From Mycobacterium lacus (GTDB taxonomy: Bacteria > Actinomycetota > Actinomycetes > Mycobacteriales > Mycobacteriaceae), in NCBI RefSeq assembly GCF_010731535.1, contig NZ_AP022581.1:1869952-1933951 (forward strand): a DNA stretch of 64,000 nt, given 5' to 3'. Position numbers and translations under genes: made by a program. Positions 31,853 through 44,081 of the stretch are shown here, in pieces. Positions within the stretch are counted from its first letter, which is position 1; every line of letters begins with the position of its first letter. The notes under the pieces were generated by a model. It saw only the letters and a program-made list of their open reading frames with translations. It ran no database searches and was not told where the DNA came from.

Positions 31853-34036
31853 TCACTCACCGGCGCGAGCCTTGAATTCACGACGACGGCGATGCAGGAT
31901 CGGCTCGGTGTAGCCGTTGGGTTGCTGGCCCCCGGACAAGATCAGCTCCTGCGCGGCTAGGAACGCGACACTGTCGTCGAAGTTGGGCGCCATCGGGCGA
32001 TAGGCCGCGTCGCCGGCGTTTTGCTGATCGACCAGCGGTGCCATCCGTTCCAGGCTGGCTCGCACGTCCTCGCTGGTGATCACGCCGTGGCGCAGCCAGT
32101 TGGCCAGCAGCTGGCTGGAGATCCGCAGGGTGGCGCGGTCCTCCATGAGCGCCACGTTGTGAATGTCGGGCACCTTCGAGCAGCCGACGCCCTGCTCGAC
32201 CCAGCGCACGACGTAGCCGAGGATGGACTGACAGTTGTTGTCGACCTCCTCGCGGATCTCCTCGGGAGCCCAGGCCAGTTCCTCGGAGAGCGGAATGGTC
32301 AGCAGCTGTTCGACCGTGGCGCGCCGTTGTCCGGTCAACTCCTTTTGCACCGCGCCCACGTCGACCTGGTGGTAATGCATCGCATGCAGGGTGGCCGCGG
32401 TGGGCGAGGGCACCCACGCCGTGGTGGCGCCGGCGCGGGGCTGGGCGATCTTCTGCTCGACCATGTCGGCCATCAGCTCGGTCATGGTCCACATGCCTTT
32501 GCCGATCTGGGCGCGACCGGTGAAACCGGCGGCCAGGCCGGCATCGACGTTGTTGTCCTCGTAGGCCAGGATCCACGGCTGGCTCTTCATGCTGCCCTTG
32601 CGCACCATCGGGCCGGCCTCCATCGAGGTGTGGATCTCGTCGCCGGTGCGGTCCAGAAATCCGGTGTTGATGAAAACCACGCGGTCCGCGGCGGCCTTGA
32701 TGCACGACCGCAGGTTGAGGGTGGTGCGCCGCTCCTCGTCCATGATGCCGACCTTCATGGTGCCCTGCGGCAACCCCAGCACGTCTTCGACGCGGCTGAA
32801 CAGCTCACACGTGAACGCCACCTCGGCCGGGCCATGCATCTTTGGCTTGACGATGTAGATGGAACCGGTGCGGCTGTTCACCAGCGGCCCATTGGCCTCG
32901 CCTGCCCGCAGCCCGTGAATGGCGATCAGGCCGGTGAATAGAGCATCCATGATGCCCTCGAACACCTCGTTGCCCTCGGCGTCGACGATGGCGTCGTTGG
33001 TCATCAGATGGCCGACGTTGCGGACGAACATCAGGCTGCGTCCGGGCAGCGTGAACTGGCCGCCGTCGGGTGCGGTGTAGTTCCGGTCCCTGTTGAGCAC
33101 CCGGAGGAACGCGGAGCCGTCCTTGTCCACCGCGGCCGCCAGGTCGCCCTTGTTCAGGCCGAGCCAGTTCCGATAACCCAGCACCTTGTCCGCCGCGTCG
33201 ACAGCGGCCACCGAGTCCTCGAAGTCCATGATCGTGGTGATCGCCGATTCCAGGATCACGTCCTTGACGCCGGCGCGGTCGGTGGAGCCGACCTGCGACT
33301 GCGGATCGATCACGATCTCGATGTGCAAACCGTGATGGATCAGCAGCACCGACGCCGGCGACTCGGCTGCGCCGGTGTAGCCGGCGAATTGGCCGGGGTC
33401 GGCCAGGCCGGTGGACCCGTCCGGCAGGGCAACCACCAGCCGGCCGTCCTGCACCGTGAACCCGGTGGCATCGGCGTAGGAGCCCGACGACAGCGGTACG
33501 CTGTCGTCGAGGAACTTCCGTGCGTAGGCGATCACCTTGCCGCCGCGAACTTCGTTGTAGGTCAAGCCCTTTTCGGCGCCGTCGCTTTCCGGGATGACGT
33601 CGGTGCCGTACAGGGCGTCGTACAGCGAACCCCAGCGGGCGTTGGCGGCGTTCAGCGCGAACCGCGCGTTGAGCACCGGCACGACCAGCTGCGGGCCCGC
33701 CGTGGTGGTGATCTCGTCGTCGACCCCCGACGTGGTGATGGTGAAGTCGTCCGGTTCGGGCAGCAGATAGCCGATCTCGGTGAGGAACTGACGGTATGCG
33801 TCCATGTCGATCGGCTCGATCACCCGATGCCGATGCCACTTGTCGATCTGGGCCTGCAGCTCGTCGCGGATGTTCAGCAGCGCCTGGTTCTGCGGGGTGA
33901 GGTCGGTGACCACTTTGTCGACGCCCGCCCAGAAGCTGTCCGGGTCGATATCGGTGCCAGGCAGGGCCTCGTTGTTCACGAAGTCGTAGAGCACCCGGGC
34001 GACGCGCAAGTTGCCCGCCGACACACGATCCGTCAT
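31853..34036 (-). CDS. glcB: malate synthase G
   Basis: 727 residues from the ATG at 34036. Condenses glyoxylate with acetyl-CoA to malate in the glyoxylate shunt. Signature regions include [61 protein letters not shown] and [23 protein letters not shown]. The M. tuberculosis protein (Rv1837c, also a surface adhesin) has 741 residues as I recall; this one ends shortly after [13 protein letters not shown] and so lacks a short variable tail. Required for growth on fatty acids or acetate; glycine catabolism nearby can also feed glyoxylate-linked metabolism. Confidence 0.96.
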   Translation of the reverse strand: MTDRVSAGNLRVARVLYDFVNNEALPGTDIDPDSFWAGVDKVVTDLTPQNQALLNIRDELQAQIDKWHRHRVIEPIDMDAYRQFLTEIGYLLPEPDDFTITTSGVDDEITTTAGPQLVVPVLNARFALNAANARWGSLYDALYGTDVIPESDGAEKGLTYNEVRGGKVIAYARKFLDDSVPLSSGSYADATGFTVQDGRLVVALPDGSTGLADPGQFAGYTGAAESPASVLLIHHGLHIEIVIDPQSQVGSTDRAGVKDVILESAITTIMDFEDSVAAVDAADKVLGYRNWLGLNKGDLAAAVDKDGSAFLRVLNRDRNYTAPDGGQFTLPGRSLMFVRNVGHLMTNDAIVDAEGNEVFEGIMDALFTGLIAIHGLRAGEANGPLVNSRTGSIYIVKPKMHGPAEVAFTCELFSRVEDVLGLPQGTMKVGIMDEERRTTLNLRSCIKAAADRVVFINTGFLDRTGDEIHTSMEAGPMVRKGSMKSQPWILAYEDNNVDAGLAAGFTGRAQIGKGMWTMTELMADMVEQKIAQPRAGATTAWVPSPTAATLHAMHYHQVDVGAVQKELTGQRRATVEQLLTIPLSEELAWAPEEIREEVDNNCQSILGYVVRWVEQGVGCSKVPDIHNVALMEDRATLRISSQLLANWLRHGVITSEDVRASLERMAPLVDQQNAGDAAYRPMAPNFDDSVAFLAAQELILSGGQQPNGYTEPILHRRRREFKARAGE

Positions 34037-34254
34037 TACTTCCTCCCTTACTGGCAATTAGCTCAGACTACCGGCCGACGGCATCACTTCCGCATCCGGC
34101 GGCCCGCAAGGCCAGGTCACAATAGGCCAACAACGCTGCCCGCCGCGGTGTAGCGCCCAGCGCGAACGTGCGCTGGCAACGCAGGCGTATTGTTCGACAG
34201 CGATCGCCAAGTTGCGGTGGCCCGTGAGATCATACGGGCCGGGCGTCCAGCCTA

Positions 34255-36789
34255 CTACGTCCCGTCGGACCCGTTCTGGCCGAACAGCGACCCACCCGTA
34301 CCGCCGGTACCGCCGGGTCCACCGGAGTCACCCGGCCCGCCGTCACCGCCGTCGCCGATCAACCGGGCATTGCCGCCGTCACCGCCGGCGCCAGGGACGC
34401 CGGCGGCGCTGACACCGGCGGCCCCGCCGTCCCCGCCATCGCCGATCAGCCCGGCGGCGCCGCCGTTGCCCCCGGTCCCGCCGGCGGCCGCAGTGCTGGA
34501 CCCGCCGGACCCACCGGCCCCGCCATTGCCGAACCACTGGCCTCCGTTGCCGCCGTGGCCGGCTTTTCCGCCGGCGGCGGCAATTCCGGCGCCGCCGATG
34601 CCGCCAGCTCCGCCGTTGCCGATCAGCCCGACGGCGTGGCCACCGTTACCGCCGGTTCCACCGAACCCCACGGTTGTCACAGAGTTGCCGCCGTCGCCAC
34701 CATTGCCGATCAGTGTCCCGCCGTTGCCGCCGGTGCCCGCGATGCTCTCGAAACCGGCCCCGCCGCCGGTGCCGCCGTCGCCGACCAGCCCGGCGTTGCC
34801 ACCGTCACCGCCCACCCCGAGAATCGCGGCGCCGCCGTCACCACCGTTGCCATACAGCCATCCACCAGTGCCGCCCTTGCCGCCAGCACCGCCGACGGCG
34901 AAAATGGCTCCTGAGAACCCGCCGCTACCACCGTGGCCAACCAGCCGAGCGTCCCCGCCGGCCCCTGCACTGGCCCCACCCGCAAAGTCGGCACCGCCGT
35001 CACCACCGTTGCCGTACAACAGCCCGCCGGTGCCGCCGGCTCCACCGACCCCGCCGACGCCGAGCAAGCCGGCTCCGCCGGCCCCTCCGGCCCCGCCATG
35101 GCCGAACAACCCGACAGCGGTCCCACCGGCTCCGCCGGCTCCGCCATCCGCCCCGGTGCCGAGCCCGCCGATCCCACCGGCACCACCGTTGCCCAACAGC
35201 CAACCGCCGGCCCCACCGGCACCACCGGCAAAGCCGGTCGTCCCCGGCCCGCCGGTGCCGCCGTTACCGCCATTACCGATCAACCCCGCATCCCCGCCGG
35301 GACCGCCCGGCTGGCCTGGCAAACCATTGCCGCCGTTGCCGCCGTTGCCGAACAACAACCCGCCGGCGCCACCCGGCTGCCCGGGCGCCCCATCGGCGCC
35401 ATCGCCAATCAGCGGGCGTCCCAGCAACGCCTGCGTGGGCGCGTTCACCACGTCAAGCGGATCCCCGAGCAGTGACCCGGGCGTGCCGTTGGCCCCATCG
35501 GGCCCACCGAAATTGCCGGGCCCGCCGGTCCCACCGTCGCCGATCAACCGAGCATTGCCGCCGTTGCCGCCGGCGCCCGCGATGCTGGCCGCGCTGACAC
35601 CGGCGGCCCCGCCGTCCCCGCCGTTGCCGATCAGCCCAGCGGTGCCGCCGTTACCGCCGGTGCCGCCGGCCGCTGCATCGCTGGACCCGCCGGACCCACC
35701 GCCCCCGCCGCTGCCGAACCACTGGCCACCGTTGCCGCCGTTACCACCATTTCCGCCAGCAACGCCGGTGCCGGTCGCTCCGATGCCTCCCGCCCCGCCG
35801 TTGCCGATCAGCCCGACGGCGTGGCCGCCGTGACCACCGGCCCCGCTCACGAGGTTGAAGCGAGCTATGGCGTTGCCACCATTGCCACCATCGCCGATCA
35901 GCGTCCCGCCGGTGCCGCCATCGCCAGCGACGCTGTTTTGCCCGGCCCAGCCGCCGTTACCGCCGTTGCCGAACAGCCCGGCGTTGCCGCCATCGCCGGC
36001 CGTGCCCGTGACGGCGGCGCCACCGCCGTCACCGCCGTTGCCGACCAGCCACCCGCCGTTGCCGCCCTTACCGCCGGCGCCACCGCCGGCGCCGATGCCG
36101 CCTTGGAATCCGCCGTGACCGCCATGGCCGATCAGCCGAGCATCGCCTCCGGGCCCGCCGCTGGCCCCACCCAACCAGGCGGCGCCGCCGTCACCGCCAT
36201 TGCCGTACACCAGCCCGCCGACGCCGCCGGCCCCGCCGGCCCCACCGACACTTGTCAAGCCGACCCCGCCGGCCCCGCCGGCCCCACCATGGCCGAACAA
36301 CCCGACAGCGGCGCCCCCGGCCCCACCGGCCCCACCGGGCTGGCCCGCCAAACCATTACCCCCATTACCGCCGTTGCCGAACAACAACCCGCCAGCCCCA
36401 CCAGGCTGCCCCGGCGCCCCATTGGCACCATCGCCGATCAGCGGACGCCCCAACAACGCCTGCGTGGGCGCGTTGACCACGTTGAGCGCGGCCTGTAGCG
36501 GCGACACGTTGGCCGCCTCGGCGGCCGCATACGACCCCGCACCGGCGGTCATCGCCTGCACAAACTGGGCATGAAACACCGCCGCCTGCGCGCTCAACCT
36601 CTGATACGCCTGGGCATGCCCGCTAAAGCAGGCCGCAACGGCCGCCGACACCTCGTCACCCCCGGCGGCCAGCAGCCCCGTCGTCGGGGCCGCCGCCGCC
36701 GCATTAGCCGCACTGATCGCCGACCCGATACCGGCAAGATCCGATGCCGCCGCCGCCACCATGTCGGGCACCGCCACCACAAACGACAC
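34255..36789 (-). CDS. PE_PGRS family protein with duplicated PGRS module
   Basis: 844 residues from the GTG at 36789 (preceded by GAGGAGG). Residues 1-95 are a PE domain ([40 protein letters not shown]). The rest is PGRS repeat, but in two parallel modules: the linker [19 protein letters not shown] near residue 108 recurs 343 residues later as [19 protein letters not shown], and each is followed by the same series ([61 protein letters not shown]). By position it is the counterpart of PE_PGRS34 (Rv1840c). Cell-surface role by family knowledge. The 198-base gap to glcB contains no toxin-antitoxin pair, unlike M. tuberculosis. Confidence 0.92.
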   Translation of the reverse strand: MSFVVAVPDMVAAAASDLAGIGSAISAANAAAAAPTTGLLAAGGDEVSAAVAACFSGHAQAYQRLSAQAAVFHAQFVQAMTAGAGSYAAAEAANVSPLQAALNVVNAPTQALLGRPLIGDGANGAPGQPGGAGGLLFGNGGNGGNGLAGQPGGAGGAGGAAVGLFGHGGAGGAGGVGLTSVGGAGGAGGVGGLVYGNGGDGGAAWLGGASGGPGGDARLIGHGGHGGFQGGIGAGGGAGGKGGNGGWLVGNGGDGGGAAVTGTAGDGGNAGLFGNGGNGGWAGQNSVAGDGGTGGTLIGDGGNGGNAIARFNLVSGAGGHGGHAVGLIGNGGAGGIGATGTGVAGGNGGNGGNGGQWFGSGGGGGSGGSSDAAAGGTGGNGGTAGLIGNGGDGGAAGVSAASIAGAGGNGGNARLIGDGGTGGPGNFGGPDGANGTPGSLLGDPLDVVNAPTQALLGRPLIGDGADGAPGQPGGAGGLLFGNGGNGGNGLPGQPGGPGGDAGLIGNGGNGGTGGPGTTGFAGGAGGAGGWLLGNGGAGGIGGLGTGADGGAGGAGGTAVGLFGHGGAGGAGGAGLLGVGGVGGAGGTGGLLYGNGGDGGADFAGGASAGAGGDARLVGHGGSGGFSGAIFAVGGAGGKGGTGGWLYGNGGDGGAAILGVGGDGGNAGLVGDGGTGGGAGFESIAGTGGNGGTLIGNGGDGGNSVTTVGFGGTGGNGGHAVGLIGNGGAGGIGGAGIAAAGGKAGHGGNGGQWFGNGGAGGSGGSSTAAAGGTGGNGGAAGLIGDGGDGGAAGVSAAGVPGAGGDGGNARLIGDGGDGGPGDSGGPGGTGGTGGSLFGQNGSDGT

Positions 36790-36918
36790 CACGGCCTCCT
36801 CACGCCACTCTGCAAAAGACCAGCCGACCACTCATAGCGTATGCGTCAGGGGATCACTAATTCCCGGCGTTTCGGATCTTCTCGTCCCGTTCCTGGATGA
36901 CGGGACCCGTCACCGTCA

Positions 36919-37971
36919 TCAGTCTCCGTGTGGCCCGTCGCGCATGGTGCCGACCAGATCCTCCACCAGGTCCTCGAGGGCCACCATCCCGACCACGCCG
37001 CCGTCGTCGCCGGTTACCAGTGCCAGATGGCTGTTGCTGCGACGCATCCGCGACAGGGCATCGGCCAGCGGCAGCGATGCGGGAAGCTGCGGCAGCGGGC
37101 GAACCAGCGCCCGATCGATCACGCTGTGTGGATCGCCGTCCAGCGTCAACAGGTCCTTGATGTGCAGGTATCCGACGAACTTGTCACCCAGCCCGACCAC
37201 CGGGAACCGTGAGTAACCGGTCCGGGCCAGGGCCTGTTCGACGCTGCCGATCGTCGGGCCGCAGCCCGCCGCGGCGACCGGCACCGACCGAATCTTGTCC
37301 AGCGGCACCGCGACGTCGGCGACCACCCGGGTGCGAACCTGCAGCGCGCGGGTCAGTCGGGTGTGCTCCTCACGATCCAGCAATCCCTCGGATACCGATT
37401 CGGCGATCATCTCGGACAGTTCGACCGTGGAGACCGTCATGTCGAGCTCGTCCTTGGGCTCCACCCGCAGCGCCCGCAGGATCGCGTTGGCGCAGGTGTT
37501 GTAGAAGGCGATGAACGGGCGCGCCGGTCGCACGTAGAGCAGATAGGGCGGGATCAGCAGCATCGCCGTCCGTTCCGGGCCCGCCAGGGCGATGTTTTTC
37601 GGCACCATCTCGCCGAGCAGCACGTGCAGCGTCACCACGATCGCCAGGGCGACCGCGAACGACAGCGTGTGCAGCACCGCCGGAGGTATGCCGGCCCACC
37701 CGAACGATGCCTGCAGCAGGTCGGCGGCCGCGGGCTCGCCGATGCGGCCGAGCAGGATCGAGGACACCGTGACACCCAGCTGCGCGCCCGCCAGCATCGC
37801 CGGGAGCTGCTCGCCGGCCCGGATGACGGTGACCGCGCTCGCCTTGCCCTGCTCGGCTAACGCCTGCAGGCGGTCGCGGCGCGCCGAGATCAGCGAGAAT
37901 TCCGCGGCGACGAAGAACGCGTTGACGCCGATCAGCAGGATCGCCAACACCACTGCCAGCAGGTCGTTCAT
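36919..37971 (-). CDS. CNNM/HlyC-CorC family membrane protein with CBS domains
   Basis: 350 residues. The N-terminal ~200 residues are a DUF21 (CNNM transmembrane) domain with 3-4 helices and the motif [18 protein letters not shown]; the C-terminal part carries a pair of CBS domains ([37 protein letters not shown], then [23 protein letters not shown]). Homologues in bacteria (CorC, MpfA, YqhB) are magnesium or ion exporters; 'hemolysin' in older labels is not a good guide. It overlaps the upstream paralogue by 4 bases and so is translationally coupled. Counterpart of Rv1841c. Confidence 0.88.
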   Translation of the reverse strand: MNDLLAVVLAILLIGVNAFFVAAEFSLISARRDRLQALAEQGKASAVTVIRAGEQLPAMLAGAQLGVTVSSILLGRIGEPAAADLLQASFGWAGIPPAVLHTLSFAVALAIVVTLHVLLGEMVPKNIALAGPERTAMLLIPPYLLYVRPARPFIAFYNTCANAILRALRVEPKDELDMTVSTVELSEMIAESVSEGLLDREEHTRLTRALQVRTRVVADVAVPLDKIRSVPVAAAGCGPTIGSVEQALARTGYSRFPVVGLGDKFVGYLHIKDLLTLDGDPHSVIDRALVRPLPQLPASLPLADALSRMRRSNSHLALVTGDDGGVVGMVALEDLVEDLVGTMRDGPHGD

Positions 37972-39350
37972 CCGCGGATCCCTCCCGGGTCGGAATCGCT
38001 GCCCGATTCACCAGGAGGGCCCAGTTCGGTCAGCTCGAGCAGGTCGATCCGCCGACCGTCCATCTGCAGCACCGTTGCCCGCCAGTGCACCGAGCGGTCC
38101 GACAGCCCGTCGAGGTCCAATGCGGTCAGCTCAACCGTTTCGCCGGCCGCCGGGATGTGGCCGAGCTCCCGAAGCACCAAACCGCCGATCGTCTCGTAGG
38201 GCCCCTCGGGGGCTCGATAACCGGTTGCGGCCGCAACCTCGTCGATGCGTAGCAGGCCCGATACCCGCCATCCGCTGCCGGCCGCCACCACGTGCGGCGT
38301 GGCGTCGTCGTGTTCGTCGCGCACGTCGCCCACGATCTCTTCGATCAGGTCCTCGATGGTGACCATGCCCGCGGTCCCGCCGTATTCGTCGACAACCATC
38401 GCGGTCTGCAGGGGATTGGCGCGGATCTGCGCCATCACCGCGTCGCCGTCCAGCGTCGACGGCACCACCGGGACCCGCTTTGCGATCGTGGTCAACCGCG
38501 TGCGCGCGCGATCGGCGGGCGGAATCGCGAACGCCTGCTTGACGTGCACGATGCCGACGGTCTCATCCAGGTCACCGTCGACGACAGGGAAGCGGGAGAA
38601 CCCCGACGTGGCGACGGCCGCAACCAGGTCGGTGATGGTGTCGTCGGTCTGCAGCGCCACGATCTTGGACCGCGGCGTCATCAGCTCCTCCGCCGTCAGG
38701 GCGCCGAACTGTAGCGATCGGCGCATCAGCGACGCGGTGGCGTCGTCCAGCGTGCCGCGGCGCGCGGAGCTGCGCACCAGTGACACCAGCTCTTGCGGTG
38801 TGCGGGCCGACCGCAGCTCCTCGGCGGGCTCGATGCCCAATTGCCGCAGGATCAAGTTCGCCGTTCCGTTAGTCATTCGGATCGCCGGCGTGAGCAGCGC
38901 CGAAAACACCCACTGTGGCAGTACGACGGCGCGGGCGGTCGGCAGCGGACGCGCCACGGCGAGGTACTTGGGGACCAGCTCGCCGAACACCATCGACACT
39001 GATGTCACGGTCGCCAGCGCCAGGAACGTGATGAGGCCGTCGGCCGCCCGATCGGGTAGTCCGATCCCGGTCAGCGCCGGATGCGGAAACTTGGCCACCA
39101 GCGGCTCGGTCAGGTAACCCGTCGCCAGCGTGGTGATCGAGATGCCCAACTGCGCACCCGAGAGCTGGAAGGACAGCCTACGGTGGGCGAGCCGGATGAC
39201 GCGGTCTCGGCCGTTACCGGCCCGGGCGTTGGCCTCGACGGCGGAGCGATCCAGCGCGGTGAGCGAGAATTCGGCGGCGACGAAGACCGCGGTGCCGATG
39301 GTCAGCGCGACGATGGCCAGCGTGCTGACGATCGTGACGGTGAGGTTCAT
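37968..39350 (-). CDS. CNNM/HlyC-CorC family protein with CBS pair and CorC_HlyC domain
   Basis: 460 residues. DUF21 membrane domain ([23 protein letters not shown] near the front), CBS pair (about 210-340, with [25 protein letters not shown]) and a C-terminal transporter-associated CorC_HlyC domain (about 355-440: [21 protein letters not shown]). It is longer than its downstream paralogue, which lacks the last domain. The pair may form a heteromeric ion exporter, which is inference from tandem, overlapping genes. Counterpart of Rv1842c. guaB1 starts upstream with 18 bases between. Confidence 0.88.
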   Translation of the reverse strand: MNLTVTIVSTLAIVALTIGTAVFVAAEFSLTALDRSAVEANARAGNGRDRVIRLAHRRLSFQLSGAQLGISITTLATGYLTEPLVAKFPHPALTGIGLPDRAADGLITFLALATVTSVSMVFGELVPKYLAVARPLPTARAVVLPQWVFSALLTPAIRMTNGTANLILRQLGIEPAEELRSARTPQELVSLVRSSARRGTLDDATASLMRRSLQFGALTAEELMTPRSKIVALQTDDTITDLVAAVATSGFSRFPVVDGDLDETVGIVHVKQAFAIPPADRARTRLTTIAKRVPVVPSTLDGDAVMAQIRANPLQTAMVVDEYGGTAGMVTIEDLIEEIVGDVRDEHDDATPHVVAAGSGWRVSGLLRIDEVAAATGYRAPEGPYETIGGLVLRELGHIPAAGETVELTALDLDGLSDRSVHWRATVLQMDGRRIDLLELTELGPPGESGSDSDPGGIRG

Positions 39351-39368
39351 GGGCGACCCGGCCGCCGC

Positions 39369-40823
<1,455 letters not shown>

Positions 40824-40839
40824 CTAGTCAGGCCGGTGG

Positions 40840-42291
40840 TCAGGCCGACACCTCGGCGCGGTCCCCACTCCACAGCGTATGGAACTTGCCCGGCGCGTCG
40901 ATCCGCCCGTATGTGTGCGCACCGAAGAAGTCGCGCTGGGCCTGGGTGAGCGCCGCGGGCAAACGCTCGGTGCGCAGTCCGTCGTAGTACGACAACGCCG
41001 AGGAGAAGCCGGGAGTGGGGATACCGAGCTGGGCCGCGGCGGACACCACACGCCGCCAGCTGTCGATGGCCGATTCGATTGCGCCCCGGAAGTACGGCGC
41101 GACGATCAGGCTGGCCAGGTCGGGATCGGCGTCGAAGGCTTCCTTGATGCGGTCGAGGAACTTCGCCCGGATAATGCAGCCGCCGCGCCAGATGGTTGCC
41201 AGGTCGCCCGGTGCGATGCCCCAGCCGAATTCGGCGCTGCCGGCCTGGATGTGATTGAAACCCTGCGCGTAGGCCACGATCTTGGAGGCATACAAGGCCT
41301 GGCGGACGTCTTCGGTGAAAGTCTCACTGTCCGTGGGCTTTTCGCGCAGTCGGCCGGAAGCCAGGCCGCTGACGGCCTTGCGTTGTGCTACCGAGCCGGA
41401 CAGCGCGCGGGCGAACACCGCCTCGGCGATTCCGGTTACGGGCACACCCAGGTCCAGGGCGGACTTGACCGTCCAGCGGCCGGTGCCCTTCTGCTCGGCC
41501 TCGTCGAGGATGACGTCGACCAGGGGTTTGCCGGTCTTTGTGTCTTTGTGGCGCAGCACTTCGGCGGTGATCTCGACCAGATAGCTGTCCAGGTCGCCGT
41601 TGTTCCACTCGGTGAACACCTCGGCGATCTGCGGTGCGCTCATGCCCAGCCCGTCGCGCAACAGCTGGTAGGCCTCGCCGATGAGCTGCATGTCGGAGTA
41701 CTCGATCCCGTTGTGCACCATCTTGACGAAGTGCCCGGAGCCGTCGGGGCCGATGTGCGTGCAGCATGGCACGCCGTCGACATGCGCGGAGATCTCCTCG
41801 AGCAGCGGTCCTAGCGACCTGTACGACTCGGCGGGCCCGCCCGGCATGATCGACGGTCCGTTCAGCGCGCCCTCTTCACCGCCGGAGATCCCGGCGCCGA
41901 CGAAGTGCAGGCCGCGCTCGCGCATCGCCTGCTCGCGGCGCATCGTGTCGGTGAACAGCGCGTTGCCGCCGTCGATGATGATGTCGCCCGGTTCCATGGC
42001 GTCGGCGAGCTCGTTGATGACGGCGTCGGTGGCCTCGCCGGCCTTGACCATGATCAACACCCGACGCGGGGGCTGCAGGGCGGCAAGGAATTCGGGGATC
42101 GTCTCGCTGCGCACGAAGTTTCCCTCGGATCCGTGCTCCTTGAGCAGCGCATCGGTCTTGGCGATCGACCGGTTGTGCAGCGCCACCGTGTAGCCATGCC
42201 GGGCGAAATTCCGGGCGATGTTCGAGCCCATCACGGCCAGGCCGGTAACGCCGATCTGGGCGGTCGCAGTCTTGGAATCCGACGGACTCAT
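40840..42291 (-). CDS. gnd: 6-phosphogluconate dehydrogenase, decarboxylating
   Basis: 483 residues from the ATG at 42291, with GAGGCGAAGAG just upstream; longer frames to 42447 lack support. N-terminal NADP domain IGVTGLAVMGSNIARNFARHG, substrate loop GISGGEEGALNGPSIMPGG, catalytic lysine in GHFVKMVHNGIEYSDMQ, C-terminal helical dimer domain ending with the long DFFGAHTYGRID tail. Catalyses the NADP-linked step of the oxidative pentose phosphate pathway. Counterpart of Rv1844c gnd1. Confidence 0.96.
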   Translation of the reverse strand: MSPSDSKTATAQIGVTGLAVMGSNIARNFARHGYTVALHNRSIAKTDALLKEHGSEGNFVRSETIPEFLAALQPPRRVLIMVKAGEATDAVINELADAMEPGDIIIDGGNALFTDTMRREQAMRERGLHFVGAGISGGEEGALNGPSIMPGGPAESYRSLGPLLEEISAHVDGVPCCTHIGPDGSGHFVKMVHNGIEYSDMQLIGEAYQLLRDGLGMSAPQIAEVFTEWNNGDLDSYLVEITAEVLRHKDTKTGKPLVDVILDEAEQKGTGRWTVKSALDLGVPVTGIAEAVFARALSGSVAQRKAVSGLASGRLREKPTDSETFTEDVRQALYASKIVAYAQGFNHIQAGSAEFGWGIAPGDLATIWRGGCIIRAKFLDRIKEAFDADPDLASLIVAPYFRGAIESAIDSWRRVVSAAAQLGIPTPGFSSALSYYDGLRTERLPAALTQAQRDFFGAHTYGRIDAPGKFHTLWSGDRAEVSA

Positions 42292-42410
42292 CTCTTCGCC
42301 TCTCAGGTTGGAGAACCATTTCCGGCGCCACGTCGGGCGCCCTTTCGAAAGCCGATCCGACAACACTGTGACACAGCGGACCCGTGGTGCTCCAAGGTGT
42401 TTGGCTCGCG

Positions 42411-43370
42411 CTACACGTTCAACAGCCGTCGCAGCTCCGTGAGCCACGGTAGGGCCAGCGCGATCGTGGGTACCACCAGTACCGCCGCGGCGCCAAGGTA
42501 TGCGGCCGCCGCCAGCACCGGGCTGTTGCCGCGCCCGGACAGCCGGCGCACCCGCAGCACCGTGCTGGGACCGCCCGCGGCCAGCGCGCCGGACGGTGCC
42601 CGCCCGGCCGCGCAGGCAACCAGCGCCCGGGCCAGGGGAGTGCGCCCAGTCGCGCGAACGGCGGCGTCGTCGGCCAGCAGCTCGACGAGGAGCTGCACCG
42701 CCCCCAACGCGCTGGCGCTGCGGACCAGCCGCGGAAAGGCGGCGTGCACCGCGGTGAACGCCTCCAGAACGAGGTCATGGCGGGCGCGCAGATGAGCCCG
42801 CTCGTGGGTGAGGATGGCGGCGACCTCGGCGTCGGTGAGGGCGGTCAGCGTGCCCTCGCTGACGACGACCCGGCTGCGCACGCCGGGCAGGCAGTAGGCC
42901 AGCGGCTGCGGGACGTCCAGGACACGAAGAGCGCGCGTGCGCGCGCAGGACCGGGCCCGGGCCGCATCGTGCGCACTGAATCGGTCCCCGACCAGATCGA
43001 CCACCATGCGGTGGTGGGCCCGCCGCCGTCGGGTCGCGATGGCCCCACGCAACACCGAGACCACCAGGCGGGCACCCACCAGCACGGTCAGCGCGAAGAC
43101 GGCGACATAAGCCGCCCAGAGCGGCCAGCCGAGCCGGTCGATCGAGCCGAGGACGCTGGCGGTGGGCCTGCCGTCGGGGCCGGGCATGAGCAGCCGGCTG
43201 GCGATCGCGATGCCCGCGCTGAACGTCGAAAGGACGGCTGCCACGGCGATGGCCTGCCACAACACCATGGCGGCTCGCGGGGCGCGCAACGGCCACGTCG
43301 CTCGGGCCAACAAGGCCGGTGTCGGGCCGACCAGCAGCACCGCGAGGATGGTGAAGGCCAGCGCGGACAC
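42411..43370 (-). CDS. M56 family (BlaR1-like) membrane metalloprotease
   Basis: 319 residues from the GTG at 43370. Four to five membrane helices with the zinc protease motif HERAHLRARHD (HExxH form) at about residue 200. M56 proteins sense envelope stress and trigger cleavage of the partner BlaI-type repressor; unlike staphylococcal BlaR1, no penicillin-binding sensor domain is attached here. It sits 14 bases after the blaI-like gene on the same strand, the expected pairing. Counterpart of Rv1845c. Confidence 0.88.
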   Translation of the reverse strand: MSALAFTILAVLLVGPTPALLARATWPLRAPRAAMVLWQAIAVAAVLSTFSAGIAIASRLLMPGPDGRPTASVLGSIDRLGWPLWAAYVAVFALTVLVGARLVVSVLRGAIATRRRRAHHRMVVDLVGDRFSAHDAARARSCARTRALRVLDVPQPLAYCLPGVRSRVVVSEGTLTALTDAEVAAILTHERAHLRARHDLVLEAFTAVHAAFPRLVRSASALGAVQLLVELLADDAAVRATGRTPLARALVACAAGRAPSGALAAGGPSTVLRVRRLSGRGNSPVLAAAAYLGAAAVLVVPTIALALPWLTELRRLLNV

Positions 43371-43384
43371 GCTGCCAGTCTCCC

Positions 43385-43801
43385 TCAGTCCTCCGCCGCA
43401 GCGCCAGCCGATGGCGAATTGCGTTGGTTTGCCTCCAATTCGGCGAGTGCGCACCGAAGCGCGTCCGCCTCGTCGGGATTCACTCGCTCGACGAAGTGCA
43501 CCAGTGCGGCCCGTCTGCCGCCGGAGTCCTCCGCCTGGGCCAGCGCGTCGACCATGAGCCCGGCAACCAGTTCGTCGCGCCCATGCACGGGCGCGTAGCG
43601 GTGGGCCCGGTCGTCGCGAATCTGAGAGACCAGATTCTTCTTGGCCAACCGTTGCAGCACGGTCATGACTGTGGTGTAGGCAAGGTCGCGCCGCGCCGAC
43701 AACGCTTCGTGCACCTGGCGAACGGTTTGGGGTTCCGGCGTGGACCACAGGTGATCCATCACGGCGCGTTCCAGATCTCCCAGCCGCGTCAACTTGGCCA
43801 T
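43385..43801 (-). CDS. blaI: BlaI family transcriptional repressor
   Basis: 138 residues from the ATG at 43801. Penicillinase-repressor winged helix: LGDLERAVMDHLWSTPEPQTVRQVHEALS, DLAYTTVMTVLQRLAKKNLV; a C-terminal dimerisation part with FVERVNPDEADALR. In M. tuberculosis BlaI (Rv1846c) represses blaC, the ATP synthase genes and its own operon. An upstream in-frame extension of 28 codons to 43885 is open and contains a GADGADGADG run caused by 9-bp repeats; it is judged to be leader, since the family length fits the shorter start. Transcribed away from the iron-box sRNA region. Confidence 0.92.
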   Translation of the reverse strand: MAKLTRLGDLERAVMDHLWSTPEPQTVRQVHEALSARRDLAYTTVMTVLQRLAKKNLVSQIRDDRAHRYAPVHGRDELVAGLMVDALAQAEDSGGRRAALVHFVERVNPDEADALRCALAELEANQRNSPSAGAAAED

Positions 43802-43942
43802 GGTTCCATCAGCTCCATCAGCTCCATCGGCTCCCTCGGCAGTGAAACCAGCGTACTCCGGCTTACTACCGGGCGTCGTACCCAAACTGTGCCGACGGCT
43901 TCACCTCTTGTGAGGATCGTCACGCCAGCCCGGCCTTGAGGG

Positions 43943-43972
43943 TTGCAAAATTAGGGCAGCCTTGCCTACGCT
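43943..43972 (+). promoter_or_regulatory. sigma-A-like promoter overlapping an IdeR-type iron box
   Basis: TTGCAA at 43943-43948 and TACGCT at 43967-43972 are 18 bases apart. Between them, 43951-43969 (TTAGGGCAGCCTTGCCTAC) matches about 12-13 of the 19 positions of the mycobacterial IdeR/DtxR consensus TTAGGTTAGGCTAACCTAA. An IdeR dimer bound there with iron would block the -10 element, so the promoter should be on when iron is low. The predicted start is near 43979. Confidence 0.65.
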
Positions 43973-43978
43973 AGGTGG

Positions 43979-44081
43979 CGTCGAGCGACAACGACCGCGG
44001 CAGAGTCCTGAGGGCTGCAGCGACCCCCGGTCCACTCGATCGGCGAGCCCCGTGCCCCGGTGTACGGGGCTCGCCCGTTTT
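43979..44081 (+). ncRNA. mrsI: iron-responsive small RNA, MrsI-like
   Basis: A non-coding interval of about 103 nt starts 6-7 bases after the predicted -10 element and ends at a strong terminator. It lies between blaI and the thioesterase gene, the place of the sRNA MrsI (ncRv11846), which is induced by iron limitation and represses iron-storage and other mRNAs in M. tuberculosis and M. smegmatis. I identify it by position, iron box, length and terminator, not by sequence alignment. There is no convincing open frame within it. Confidence 0.7.
44042..44081 (+). terminator. Rho-independent terminator of the sRNA
   Basis: GGCGAGCCCCGT (44042-44053) pairs perfectly over 12 bp with ACGGGGCTCGCC (44064-44075) around a 10-base loop, followed by CGTTTT. 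Intrinsic terminators this clear are uncommon in mycobacteria. It ends 24 bases before the thioesterase start, so it separates the sRNA from the downstream genes or attenuates read-through into them. Confidence 0.75.

Noticed and set aside
43802..43885. Longer BlaI start with a GADGADGADG extension
   Set aside because: Caused by 9-bp repeats in the leader; the ATG at 43801 gives the family length of 138 residues.
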